64,000 nucleotides of DNA from Mycobacteriales bacterium (lineage in GTDB: Bacteria > Actinomycetota > Actinomycetes > Mycobacteriales > SCTD01). The stretch spans positions 56,020 to 120,019 of the forward strand of contig JAUYQP010000046.1 of the NCBI GenBank assembly GCA_030697205.1, given 5' to 3'. Under the pieces are notes generated by a model that ran no database searches, was not told where the DNA came from, and saw only the letters and a program-made list of their open reading frames with translations. The position numbers and the translations under genes were made by a program. Shown here in pieces: positions 18,056 to 26,442 of this stretch (position 1 is the stretch's first letter; each line of letters starts with the position of its first letter).

Positions 18056-19842
18056 GCGCCTCCACTGCCCACAGCTGGACGGCGGGGGAGCGGCTCGTCG
18101 CGCTCATGGCTGGTGCGGCCAGCCTGCTGCTGCTGACGGCGACCCTCACCACTGGACTCGCCAGCACCATGGCGGGACATGGCTGGCACGCCCCCTCCCA
18201 CGCGGACGCGCCGGCAGTCATCCGCCAGTGGCCCCGGCACGCCCTCCACCCTCGGGAGGCCTACCCGGCCGAGCTGCAGCCGCTGCTGCCCGGGCCCGTG
18301 CTGATGTGGACTGCGCTGAGCCTCACCCTCGCGCTGCTCGCCGGCCTCGGCATCGCCGGCTGGCGACTCAGCCGACCGTTGCGCACCGGCCTCGCAGGGG
18401 GAGCGAACGACCCGGCGACGTCGTCGAAGGGACTCGCCTCGCACCGGGACCTGCGCCAGCACCTGTCCGACTCCGCCGTCCGTGGTCGCGCGGCCCAGGT
18501 CAGACCGTCCCTCGCCGGAACCGGCCGGTACCCGACGCGCGCGCTCGGTCTCGCGCTCGGCAGCGACCTCTCCACCGGCATGCAGCTGTGGGGGAGCGTC
18601 GAGGACAGCTACCTCGTCCTGGGACCACCCCGATCCGGCAAAGGCGTCCACCTCGTCATCCCCCACACCCTCGACGCCTCCGGTCCCGTCCTCGTCACCA
18701 GCACCCGACCGGACACCTTCCACGCCACCCACACCGCGCGGAGCCAGCAGGGGCCAGTCCTGACCTTCGACCCGCAACAGCTCGCCCCCGACGCGCCGCG
18801 GCTGCGCTGGTCACCTACCCGCGGATGCGAGGACCCCCTCATCGCGATCAACCGCGCCCGGGCACTGTCAGCCGGCACCGGCCTGAACCAGGCCGACAGC
18901 GGCGGCGATTACTGGCAGCAAATGATCTGCGCCGTTCTGCGCAGCTACCTGCACGCAGCCGCGCTCACCGGCCGCTCCGTCCGCGAGATCCTGGCCTGGG
19001 CCAGTCGACCCACCGACCCCACACCCATCCGGATCCTCAAGACCGAGACCGGCGCCGCACCTGGCTGGGCCGAGGAACTCGCCGCGCAATCGGCCGCAGA
19101 CCCTCGCCAGCGCGACGGAGTCTGGTCCGGGATCCGCCGAGCCGTCGACAGCCTCGCCGACCCCCGCGTCCTCGACACCTGCAGTCCCACACGCGACGAC
19201 GCCTTCGACCCCAGCAGCTTCCTTCGCAACCACGGAACCCTCTATCTGCTGGGCACCACCGGCGCGCAACTGTCCGTCGCACCGCTGATCACGGCGCTGC
19301 TCGAGGACCTGCTCGACACCGCCCGCACCCTCGCCGCCGGCGCTTCCCACGGGCGACTCGACCCACCGCTGCTGCTGCTCCTCGACGAGGCAGCCAACAT
19401 CGCCCCCATCCCCACCCTGCCGAACCTGCTCGCAGACGGCGGCGGCACCGGCATCACCACCGTCGTCGTCCTGCAGTCCCTCGCTCAGGCCCGGTCACGC
19501 TGGGGAACCTCTGGCGCCGACGCCATGTGGGACGCGGCCACCACCAAGGTCGTCCTCGGTGGGCTCGCCCACGCCGATGACCTGCAACGCATCAGCCGTC
19601 TTGCCGGCGAGATCGACCTGCCGCACCTCACCCGCAACCACGGCAGCGGCGGCGCGGGCCACAGCCTCACCACCCGCCGGCTCCCAGCGCTGCCCCTCGA
19701 GCGCATCCGGTGCCTCCCCGCCGGGCAGGCGCTGGTGCTCGCCCGCCGCTGCCCGCCAGCGCAAGTCCGCCTGACCCCCTGGTGGCAGCACCCCAGCCAG
19801 AGCAAGAACGCGATCAGAGCCGGAAGGAGAAGCTCGGCATGA
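18052..19842 (+). CDS. VirD4/TraG-type coupling ATPase
   Basis: The protein has 596 residues. Two N-terminal membrane helices (about 15-40 and 83-103) are followed by Walker A GPPRSGKG (about 191-198) and Walker B LLLLLDEAAN (about 440-449), then a TraG/TraD-type C-terminal segment. Coupling proteins bring the relaxase-DNA complex to the secretion channel. It overlaps the NlpC/P60 gene (ATGA) and the following small gene. Its presence implies DNA transfer, although no relaxase is visible in this window. Confidence 0.85.
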   Translation: MSASTAHSWTAGERLVALMAGAASLLLLTATLTTGLASTMAGHGWHAPSHADAPAVIRQWPRHALHPREAYPAELQPLLPGPVLMWTALSLTLALLAGLGIAGWRLSRPLRTGLAGGANDPATSSKGLASHRDLRQHLSDSAVRGRAAQVRPSLAGTGRYPTRALGLALGSDLSTGMQLWGSVEDSYLVLGPPRSGKGVHLVIPHTLDASGPVLVTSTRPDTFHATHTARSQQGPVLTFDPQQLAPDAPRLRWSPTRGCEDPLIAINRARALSAGTGLNQADSGGDYWQQMICAVLRSYLHAAALTGRSVREILAWASRPTDPTPIRILKTETGAAPGWAEELAAQSAADPRQRDGVWSGIRRAVDSLADPRVLDTCSPTRDDAFDPSSFLRNHGTLYLLGTTGAQLSVAPLITALLEDLLDTARTLAAGASHGRLDPPLLLLLDEAANIAPIPTLPNLLADGGGTGITTVVVLQSLAQARSRWGTSGADAMWDAATTKVVLGGLAHADDLQRISRLAGEIDLPHLTRNHGSGGAGHSLTTRRLPALPLERIRCLPAGQALVLARRCPPAQVRLTPWWQHPSQSKNAIRAGRRSSA

Positions 19843-20327
19843 GCCTGTCGCTCGAAGACGAGATCCTGCTCTTACGCGCGCAGGTCGACTATCTGCTCGA
19901 ACAGGTCGCCGACCGTCCCGACCTCACTGAGCGGCCGGTCAACTGGGCGGTGCTCGGCCAATACGCGGCCGCCGAGCAGTGGCAGTTGTTGTCCGACTGG
20001 ACTGACTGGCTTCGCGACCGCTATCAGCTGCACGAGACGCTCCCCGCCTGCTGGTTCGCCCACGGCGCGATGGTGGAGGAGCTCACCGCCTTGCGGTCAG
20101 CCTGGACCGGGGCCTTCCTGTCGCCGACCGCTTCCCCCGCGGAGCCAGCGCTGTGGCACGACCTGCTCGATCGGGTGCGGCACCGACTCCGGGCGTGGGA
20201 CCGCAACGGCTGCGCAGACGGCACCCACCGGCCCGACCTGCAGGTCCCCGCCGACACCGACCCCGACCTTAGGGACAGCACCATCCAGCACGACCTCGAC
20301 CAGCGCAGCGACGAAGGAGATGAGTGA
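19839..20327 (+). CDS. Small DUF4913-like protein downstream of the coupling ATPase
   Basis: The protein has 162 residues. It starts with an acidic helix (LEDEILLLRAQVDYLLEQV) and has a Trp-rich middle (WLRDRYQLHETLPACWFAHG, then a VEELTALRSAW helix). I recall this pattern from DUF4913 proteins next to TraG-type genes in actinomycete elements; I cannot verify it here. No catalytic motif or membrane helix is seen. It is coupled to VirD4 by a 4-bp overlap, so it may be a partner or adaptor of it. Confidence 0.55.
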   Translation: MSLSLEDEILLLRAQVDYLLEQVADRPDLTERPVNWAVLGQYAAAEQWQLLSDWTDWLRDRYQLHETLPACWFAHGAMVEELTALRSAWTGAFLSPTASPAEPALWHDLLDRVRHRLRAWDRNGCADGTHRPDLQVPADTDPDLRDSTIQHDLDQRSDEGDE

Positions 20328-20328
20328 G

Positions 20329-20532
20329 ATGACCGCAGTCACGACCGAGGTTCACGCCCCGGAGGTCCGGGCCGTGCTGTACGTCGAAGAGGCCGCAACC
20401 CTTCTCGGCATCAGCAGGTCACACCTGCTCAAGGAGATCAAGCGCGGGCACATCCCGCACAAGAGGATGGGGCGCCGCCTGGTCTTCAGCCGCGATCGAC
20501 TCCTCGAGTGGCTGGCCAGCGACGACGCATGA
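20329..20532 (+). CDS. Excisionase-type helix-turn-helix protein
   Basis: The protein has 67 residues, from ATG 20329 with GAAGGAG at 20313-20319. The in-frame ATG at 20320 lies too close to that Shine-Dalgarno. The sequence is a winged HTH of the HTH_17/Xis type: LYVEEAATLLGISRSHLLKE, then KRMGRRLVFSRDRLLEWL. Such proteins direct excision by a tyrosine integrase. The usual partner integrase is not adjacent; the nearest is at 29452-30789, about 9 kb away. Confidence 0.8.
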   Translation: MTAVTTEVHAPEVRAVLYVEEAATLLGISRSHLLKEIKRGHIPHKRMGRRLVFSRDRLLEWLASDDA

Positions 20533-20613
20533 AGTTGTGCTGTGACCGCCGAGGCCGCTCACTCCGGCTGCATCGGGCACGTGGCGGGCATGGCCTCTCG
20601 GGCGCCGGCGACA

Positions 20614-21585
20614 TCATGGCTTGGAAGCCTCAATCGGTTCTTGGGAGCTCGCTCGGAGACGTCCCGCTTGGTCCTGGTGAAGTCGTTCGATGACGCTGGA
20701 TACCTTCGAGAACCCCCACTCGCGCTGCCGATCGGAGCAGTATCCGAGCAGTTCAACAAAGACGTCCAGCGGCCTCTTGCCCGTCTCCCGGACAGCCTTG
20801 ATGTTGTGTAGCAACTTCAGGCCCAGAGCTGTAGGCGACTGTGCCCTAAGCACCCTCATGTAGGAGTCGTCATCCAAGTCCGCGAGCCCTAGGGACTGGC
20901 TGATGTGCGTGATGTAGCTGATGACCTCCAAGTCGTCATCGCTCGCCTCAGCTAAGATTCCGCGGCTCTCCCGCAGGAGCTGTGGTGTGAGTCTCATCGA
21001 GGCAACCAAGTGCGCCGAGTCCGCGCCTACCCTGGCGGCTTTCCACTGCGCCACGCCCTTCTCGATGTCGATGTCTTGCTCCGGCCCGAAGTCTTCGCCA
21101 AGCCGCGCCTGGATGAGGGCGTACGCGAACTCGTTTCTGTGATTCTCGTCTTTGATCTCCGCCTGATTCGCTAAGGCTTGGAAGTTCTCGAACAGTGGGC
21201 CTTGGGACCTCCACTCGGCCTCCACGCGCTCTTCAAGGCTGAGGATCGGGTCCTGTTCGGGAAGTTCCAGGCTGTCGAGCGCCCACGCAAGGCATTCGCG
21301 TAGGACGGCCGGTGCTGGCGGCTCTCCAATCAGGAGAAGCACAAGCCCCAGCTCTTTCCACGGCACGCCCCGTCGTGCGCACGAGCCCAGGACCCCGGCG
21401 ATCGTGACCGTGCGCTCGTCGTGCTGAGCCCGGCTGCCGAATGCTCCCAGTCGCTTCACCTCTGAACGCGGCAGGAGACCGCGTTGACGCCATCGGTCCA
21501 GTTGCCCGCGAGACACCCTGATGTCGTCCTCGGCCAGTTTTGCGATCAGCTCCAGATCGGCGCGGGAGGGCGGCGTCTTGGGCAC
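20614..21585 (-). CDS. Unknown protein with MerR-like N-terminal DNA-binding domain
   Basis: The protein has 323 residues and a GTG start at 21585. The first about 75 residues resemble a MerR-type winged helix (RVSRGQLDRWRQRGLLPRSE, then an HDERTVTIAG segment in the position where MerR proteins have their second strand and helix). The remaining about 250 residues are helical and unrecognised. It is transcribed towards the excisionase gene and divergent from the small gene at 21680. It may regulate element transfer. Its codon use looks less GC-biased than the pilus operon, which suggests separate acquisition. Confidence 0.6.
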   Translation of the reverse strand: MPKTPPSRADLELIAKLAEDDIRVSRGQLDRWRQRGLLPRSEVKRLGAFGSRAQHDERTVTIAGVLGSCARRGVPWKELGLVLLLIGEPPAPAVLRECLAWALDSLELPEQDPILSLEERVEAEWRSQGPLFENFQALANQAEIKDENHRNEFAYALIQARLGEDFGPEQDIDIEKGVAQWKAARVGADSAHLVASMRLTPQLLRESRGILAEASDDDLEVISYITHISQSLGLADLDDDSYMRVLRAQSPTALGLKLLHNIKAVRETGKRPLDVFVELLGYCSDRQREWGFSKVSSVIERLHQDQAGRLRASSQEPIEASKP

Positions 21586-21679
21586 TTCCGAAGCCTCTCA
21601 CAGACCCCCTCAATGGATGGAGGTGCGCTCGGGCTCAGTGACCGTACCTTCTGCTCTCCGACGAAAGGCAGTGATCGCC

Positions 21680-22036
21680 ATGAGTGCGCTCAAGTACGAA
21701 GTAAGACGGGCCCTCATCGGCTCGCTCACCCTTACCGGGGTCCTAGTAGCCGTTGTGGTTCTGAAGGATCTCGGAGATAAGGCAAAGGTCGCTAGGGCGG
21801 CGGAAGAACTCCTGACTGAGGAGCGCTGGGCGATCGAGACGGCAGAAATGCTTCTGCCGCTCCAGCAACGTGCGCAGGCACTTCTAGACGCAGATTTTCC
21901 ACTCGACCAGATCCGGGAAGCATTGAAGAACAGACGAGCATTGTGCGGAGATCAGGATGTCTTGGCGGAGATGCTGTCGCGACTCGCCCTGGCTGCCGTC
22001 AGCGGCGGTGCGACGAAGCGAGGCCTCGTCCGGTGA
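21680..22036 (+). CDS. Small membrane-anchored protein of unknown function
   Basis: The protein has 118 residues, from ATG 21680. It has one N-terminal hydrophobic segment (LIGSLTLTGVLVAVVVL, about 12-28) and a helical cytoplasmic or external part with many Glu and Arg. It is divergent from the MerR-like gene, with a 94-bp shared intergenic region, and is the last gene before the tRNA fragment. It is not recognised as any family. Confidence 0.5.
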   Translation: MSALKYEVRRALIGSLTLTGVLVAVVVLKDLGDKAKVARAAEELLTEERWAIETAEMLLPLQQRAQALLDADFPLDQIREALKNRRALCGDQDVLAEMLSRLALAAVSGGATKRGLVR

Positions 22037-22311
22037 CGCGGCCCAAAGGTGCTGGTTCCCACGGTCAGCGTGCGCCACTGAAACGTCTTCGACGACGACG
22101 GGACCGGCTAGGAGGAGGGCGCGGTGAGCTAAAAGAATGGAGCTTGCTCGGCTTCGACGCCGCCGCAAGCTCCGGTGAAACGGTCCGGTACTGGTCGGTC
22201 GTCGTCGGTCACCACCGGATGGCGGCGCCCCTCACTCTCGGCGTTTGCGCAGGTCAGCGGCTCGTTCGCCCAGTGGGCGCATCAAGCGATAGACGCAAAG
22301 CCGACGTGATT

Positions 22312-22341
22312 AGGTCGTCGGTTCGATTCCGACAGGCGGCT
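22312..22341 (+). repeat. tRNA-Thr-like 3' fragment, probable attachment-site end of element 1
   Basis: The 30 bp form the 3' part of a tRNA: variable loop, T arm (GTCGG, TTCGATT, CCGAC, a perfect 5-bp stem), a 7-nt acceptor strand AGGCGGC and discriminator T. The T arm and the final AGGCGGCT look like actinomycete tRNA-Thr. The D arm and anticodon stem are missing upstream, so this is a fragment, as left when an element integrates into a tRNA 3' end. The type of tRNA is my inference from memory. Confidence 0.65.
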
Positions 22342-22351
22342 CTGGCGAACA

Positions 22352-22383
22352 GCCCCTGACCTGCGGAAACGCAGGGCAGGGGC
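22352..22383 (+). terminator. Strong GAAA-loop hairpin just after the tRNA fragment
   Basis: Two 14-nt arms pair with one mismatch (22352-22365 with 22370-22383) around a GAAA tetraloop. It begins 10 bp after the tRNA fragment, the usual place of a tRNA transcription terminator, although there is no long T run. This suggests that the DNA right of 22341 is the original chromosomal side of that tRNA locus. Confidence 0.6.
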
Positions 22384-22960
22384 GGTTCGGTTGTGGTGGT
22401 CGCGCGATGCGCTGGCCTCACGGCTCTGCCCGACACCGACGTCGCTCTCCTCTGCGACGGACCCCTCGCCGGCTGAGCGCTCGCGGCCGGCATCCTGTCC
22501 GTGTGCCGATAGGCCTCGCTCCGCTCGGCAACGCGGCGTGGCGTTGTGTCGCGACCTGGACGTGCGAGGTGTCAACGGTGCGTCGGCGCAGCGATCGTTG
22601 TGTGCGCAGCGAGATGTTCCATGCCGCACGGGCGACGCGCACGAACGCAACGCCCCGGAACGCCAACGACCCGTCATCGCTGCGACGCGCAACGCGTCTC
22701 CCGTCACGGCAACGGATCGCAACCAAGACCCGCCCACGGCGCCTAGCGGGACGGAGGGCAAGTTGACACAGTTGCGCTGCCATGGAACCGCGCTGGCTCT
22801 CTCGATGACCACCGGTGAACCAGTGCCGCTCCAGGCTTGCGCCTGGTGTTGCCTGGCCCCCCTCGTGATCGGCCCGTCGGGGATCGTCAACGTGGTGCGG
22901 GTGTCGAGGCGGTCGGGTCCGACGGCTCGGCGGGGCGCGATCGTCTCGTGCGTTGGCGGA
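22384..22960. other. No gene recognised
   Basis: Open frames exist on both strands but are Arg/Ser/Ala-rich and lack plausible starts, Shine-Dalgarno sites or domain motifs. The stretch looks non-coding or decayed, between the tRNA hairpin and the ABM monooxygenase gene. Confidence 0.5.
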
Positions 22961-23272
22961 CTACGGGAGCTTGGACGCGAGGACGTCGGCCGCCAGGATC
23001 TCGGGTGCTGCGCCGAGGAGGTGCTGGTTGGCCATCAGGGCTGCGACGATGGCGCCGTTGGCGTGGGCGTCGCGAGCGGCCTCGTCGGGGAATGCATCGA
23101 AGATCCAAAAGGTGTCGGCGTGGGTTCTAGCCGCGAACCAGACAATCGTTCCCACTTCTTCGTTGGCGAGTGCGACAGCGCCGGCGAGCAGATCGGCGAG
23201 CGCGTCGTGCTGTCCATCGGCCGCGACGATCTTGGCGACGAAGGCATACGGAAGTGATGCGGGTGTGGACAT
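22961..23272 (-). CDS. ABM-domain (YgiN-type) putative quinol monooxygenase
   Basis: The protein has 103 residues, with an AAGGAG Shine-Dalgarno before the ATG at 23272. It shows the antibiotic-biosynthesis-monooxygenase ferredoxin-like fold pattern: AFVAKIVAADGQHDALADLL, then GTIVWFAARTHADTFWIFDAF, then EAARDAHANGAIVAALM. These small cofactor-free enzymes oxidise quinol-like or polyketide compounds. It is divergent from a GlxA/AraC-type regulator, a common arrangement in which the regulator controls the enzyme gene. Confidence 0.8.
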   Translation of the reverse strand: MSTPASLPYAFVAKIVAADGQHDALADLLAGAVALANEEVGTIVWFAARTHADTFWIFDAFPDEAARDAHANGAIVAALMANQHLLGAAPEILAADVLASKLP

Positions 23273-23379
23273 GAGGGGTTCTCCTTGAAGTCGGGGTTCT
23301 TCGTGGGGCGAGTTCAGCGTATGACGAGCGAGGGCCGATGGGGAGTGGCGTATACGACAGTATTGCTATTGTTCGCGCC
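23273..23379. promoter_or_regulatory. Divergent promoter region between monooxygenase and AraC-type regulator
   Basis: The 107 bp separate two divergent genes and must hold both promoters. An AT-richer patch with imperfect dyad symmetry (ACAGTATTGCTATTGT, in 23355-23375) and the palindrome GTATAC lie just before the regulator start. They are candidate operator elements; I see no way to assign boxes with confidence. Confidence 0.4.
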
Positions 23380-24321
23380 ATGCGTATCGGACTGATCGCG
23401 ATCGACGGCTGCTTCGGTTCGGCTGTCGCGTCGGTCATCGACATCGTGCGGGTGGCCGACGGAGCCCGCGGCGATATCGACCCGCGGATCGACCCGATCG
23501 AACTCGCCATCCTCGGACCGAAACGGCGAGTGACCACGACGGCATCGATGACCCTGTCGGTTGACCACCCGCTGTCGGAGTCCGGAGAGTTCGACGTGGT
23601 CGTCGTCCCTGCGCTTGGAACCCTCACGGCCGCCGCTACCAACGACGCCCTCCAGAGCCGAGATGCTCGTTCGGTCATCGCCTCGCTCGGGCGCCTCGAC
23701 GACGCGACCACCCGGATCGCCGCGGCGTGCACCGGCGTGTTCGCCGTCGCCGAGACCGGACGGATGCATCATCGGCGGGCGACGACCAGCTGGTTCCTGG
23801 GGCCGGAGTTCCTGAAGCGCTATCCGACCGTCGCCCTCGATCTCGACACCATGGTCGTCGTGGACGGGAACCTCGTCACCGCCGGCGCCGCGTTCGCCCA
23901 CATCGACCTCGCGCTCTCACTCGTGCGATCGATCAGCCCCGACCTGGCCCAACATGTCGCCAAGCTCCTCATCATCGACGAGCGTCCGTCGCAGGCGGCC
24001 TTCGTCGCCTACGAACATCTCCGGCACGAGGACCCGATCGTCGTCGAGTTCGAACGCTTCGTGCGCGCCCGCCTGGACGAACCGTTCAACGTCGCCTTCG
24101 TCGCGCAGTCGCTCGGCACCAGCCGGCGCACCCTCGAACGACGAGTCCGTGCGGCGCTCAACCTCACTCCGCTCGGCTTCGTCCAACGGCTTCGCATCGA
24201 ACGAGCTCGGCACCTCTCAGCAACCACGGACCTCACCTCCGCCGAGATCGCGCTACGGGTCGGCTACGCGAACGCCGAGACTCTGCGCTCCCTCCTGCGC
24301 AGGGAGCGACGCCGTTCCTGA
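23380..24321 (+). CDS. GlxA-family AraC-type transcriptional regulator
   Basis: ATG 23380 (MRIGLIAIDGCFGSAVASV) is preferred over an upstream in-frame codon because it begins at the conserved strand. The protein has 313 residues. Residues 1 to about 190 form a DJ-1/PfpI-like domain (DVVVVPALGTL; IAAACTGVFAVAETG with the elbow Cys). The C-terminal about 95 residues carry two HTH motifs of AraC type (FNVAFVAQSLGTSRRTLERR and SAEIALRVGYANAETLRSLL). It probably controls the divergent monooxygenase gene. Confidence 0.85.
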   Translation: MRIGLIAIDGCFGSAVASVIDIVRVADGARGDIDPRIDPIELAILGPKRRVTTTASMTLSVDHPLSESGEFDVVVVPALGTLTAAATNDALQSRDARSVIASLGRLDDATTRIAAACTGVFAVAETGRMHHRRATTSWFLGPEFLKRYPTVALDLDTMVVVDGNLVTAGAAFAHIDLALSLVRSISPDLAQHVAKLLIIDERPSQAAFVAYEHLRHEDPIVVEFERFVRARLDEPFNVAFVAQSLGTSRRTLERRVRAALNLTPLGFVQRLRIERARHLSATTDLTSAEIALRVGYANAETLRSLLRRERRRS

Positions 24322-24595
24322 CCTATCGCCATGCCTGTAGCCGGTGTCCTAGCGCCCGGTTGGAACCACCTCTCAGCACGTCGCGTCGACGCTCCTGCGT
24401 CGCCCCTGGACGACCCACTCGACACGCCCGCAGCACAGGCCATGTGACGTGCCCCGGCTTCCCGGCCGGTCGGGGTTGGGTGGCTGTGATGTCGCTGCGT
24501 TCTCGTCGAGGGGGTCAGCAGACCCGATCAGGGTCGATTGGGATGAGACGCGAAGGCGGTCAGGTCAGGGCGGCCGAGGCCGGCCGGCGGGGTAG

Positions 24596-25036
24596 CGTCG
24601 GTCACGTCGAGGTCTTTCGGATGGATGGCGTAGGAACCTCCATCGTCGGAGACCTCGACGTCTATCTGCGGACCGACGCGCCCGGCCGACCTACACCCTC
24701 ATCTGGGAAGAGCCCCATTGCCAGCGGCGAATCATTGAGTTCGAGTATGGGGTCCAACAGCACCTCCGCCCGGTTGTTGCTCGCGCCGGGACTGTGGCAC
24801 TTGTCGGACTCGGGGTTTGCTTGGTTCGTGAGCGAGCGCAGCGCCGTGCGGACGCCGCCCGTTTGCCGGGGCGGACTGCCGTCCCCGATGCCGAGGCGGT
24901 CCGGGCACGGACTCGATACATCATCGACGCCGCGGCCGTGCGTGAAGGCGCGGCGGTGCGTGTGGCCCGCATGCAGCTTCGCCGGGAGATCCGCTCTTGG
25001 CTGAAGTTGCCGCCGGCAGGCGGACCCGCTGCATGA
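24596..25036 (+). pseudogene. Possible frameshifted remnant of a hypothetical gene
   Basis: Two overlapping frames read protein-like sequence that joins near 24690. One gives VEVFRMDGVGTSIVGDLDVY and the next frame gives TYTLIWEEPHCQRRIIEFEY followed by about 95 further residues to 25036. The second frame lacks a convincing start for its upstream part. This looks like a gene broken by one indel, but no family is recognised. The rest of 24322-25242 shows nothing I can support. Confidence 0.25.
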
Positions 25037-25242
25037 AAGAGCGGCCTGGCCTGGCTTCCGCACTGCAAGCCGCGTAGGTGGACAACACAACACCACGATG
25101 CCCTCGCCGCCTGAAGCCGCCTCAGGCCGTCGGGCCGGCGACGGAGCAGCCCACGTGCGGCACCTACGGGCGGCCACCCGTCAACGTGCTCACGTAGCAG
25201 TCCGATGCAGAACACTGCGTGTCGACGACACGGATCGCACGC

Positions 25243-26256
25243 TCACAGGCGCGAGATCTTGGCCCAGAACTCGTCGCGCAGGACGAACCGCCAGTCCTGC
25301 GGGATGTCGTACACGTTGAGTTTGTTGCTCAAGTCGTTCAGCAAGGCGCGGTCGAGTTCGGCGGGGATTATCGGCTTGCCTTGCAACAGCTCCTGGCGAC
25401 TCAGGGCGGAGGCACTCCGCCACCAGTTGATGACCACCTTGTCAACGACGTCACCGATCTCATCCGTCGGCGCGTTGAGGCCCGCCACGGCACTGCCGGT
25501 GCTGGCGACGCCGGTGGTCGTGCTGTACAGAGGCGCCTGAGCCGGCGCGGCCGGGGCAACAGTGGCCGCGGGACGGGCGTGCGGACGCTGTGCCAGCAGG
25601 GCGGGGCTGGGAACTTGCAGTGACGCGGGTTCGCGAACCTCGGGCTCGGCCTGTGGTTCCGCGGCGGGCGTCACCGCCGCCGCCGCCACCTCTTGCATGG
25701 CCGCCGCTGTTGACTTCTTCACGTGGTTGTCGACGATCACGTCGTCTATGAGCAGCATCTGGTCGACGGTCATCTGCAGGTGTTTGGAGGCCGCGATAGC
25801 CTCGCCCTGCTGATCCGGGACCACCAGGCCGATCACCTGAACGCCGAGATGCTGCGCTTCCTCGACCGCCTCGCTGAGGTCATCATCTCCAGAAACCAGG
25901 TAGACGATCTCGGCAACTCTGTTGCGGGACTGAGTGATCAAGTCGAGGGCAAGCTTGAGGTCGACGCCCTTCTGTTCGCCGTTGAAGCTGATGCGACCGA
26001 GCCGAAGCTTCACCTTGGGGATGGTGGCGATGTCCTTCTGATTGCCGCCCGGAGCCCCTGCGCGTGTGCCGGCGTCGTACCAGTGGATCCGTAGTAGCGG
26101 TAGCCCGCTGTGCACTTCGACCTGCTTGGTCAGCGCGGAGAGCAGCGACGCCACGTCCATCTCCGTCGCCGACCGAAGTGAGGTCCCGGTAACGCGCGTC
26201 GAACTCGCCGCCATCAAATAGCCGGCGTCGACGTAAAGGCTGCAGTACGACCTCAT
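25243..26256 (-). CDS. NYN-domain (PIN-like) putative ribonuclease
   Basis: The protein has 337 residues, from ATG 26256 with AAAGGAG upstream. Residues about 5-175 are an NYN/LabA-type PIN-like domain: YVDAGYL (Asp about 11), KGVDLKLALDLI and YLVSGDDDLSEAV carry the acidic metal-binding residues. A Pro/Ala-rich linker (about 190-255) leads to a conserved-looking C-terminal domain (about 260-337) with SALSRQELLQG and WRFVLRDEFWAKI. NYN proteins cleave RNA or act in RNA turnover. It is divergent from the GIY-YIG gene and starts the cluster of nuclease-like genes. Confidence 0.8.
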   Translation of the reverse strand: MRSYCSLYVDAGYLMAASSTRVTGTSLRSATEMDVASLLSALTKQVEVHSGLPLLRIHWYDAGTRAGAPGGNQKDIATIPKVKLRLGRISFNGEQKGVDLKLALDLITQSRNRVAEIVYLVSGDDDLSEAVEEAQHLGVQVIGLVVPDQQGEAIAASKHLQMTVDQMLLIDDVIVDNHVKKSTAAAMQEVAAAAVTPAAEPQAEPEVREPASLQVPSPALLAQRPHARPAATVAPAAPAQAPLYSTTTGVASTGSAVAGLNAPTDEIGDVVDKVVINWWRSASALSRQELLQGKPIIPAELDRALLNDLSNKLNVYDIPQDWRFVLRDEFWAKISRL

Positions 26257-26442
26257 GCTCCACGCTCCTTTGGGGCGAGACCCTACGGTCTCGTTCCGAC
26301 AGGCGGGGGCGCGTCAACGGCTGCGCGTAGGCACGTCGTCGCCCTACGTTGGGTCGATGTGTGCGCTCGCAGGCCGCTCGAACGCCGACGCCAGATGGGC
26401 GTGCGCCGAGTCGGTGCCCCGATTCGTCTCGGGGAGGTACGG

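Larger units (their letters stand above)
1..22341 (+). mobile_element. Integrative conjugative element, right-hand part (left end outside window)
   Basis: A single-direction block of pilus and conjugation genes (lipoprotein through VirD4-like coupling protein) is followed by an excisionase-type HTH gene, two unrelated small genes and a tRNA-Thr-like 3' fragment. That arrangement is typical of an integrated conjugative element. Most genes overlap by 4 bp, so the block is translationally coupled. No relaxase, replication initiator or integrase is recognisable inside this stretch; these may lie left of base 1, or be supplied by the integrase at 29.5-30.8 kb. The right boundary at the tRNA fragment is inferred, not proven. 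Confidence 0.7.

Noticed and set aside
22391..23257. 288-codon plus-strand frame
   Set aside because: It overlaps the ABM monooxygenase gene on the opposite strand and shows low-complexity composition without a start.
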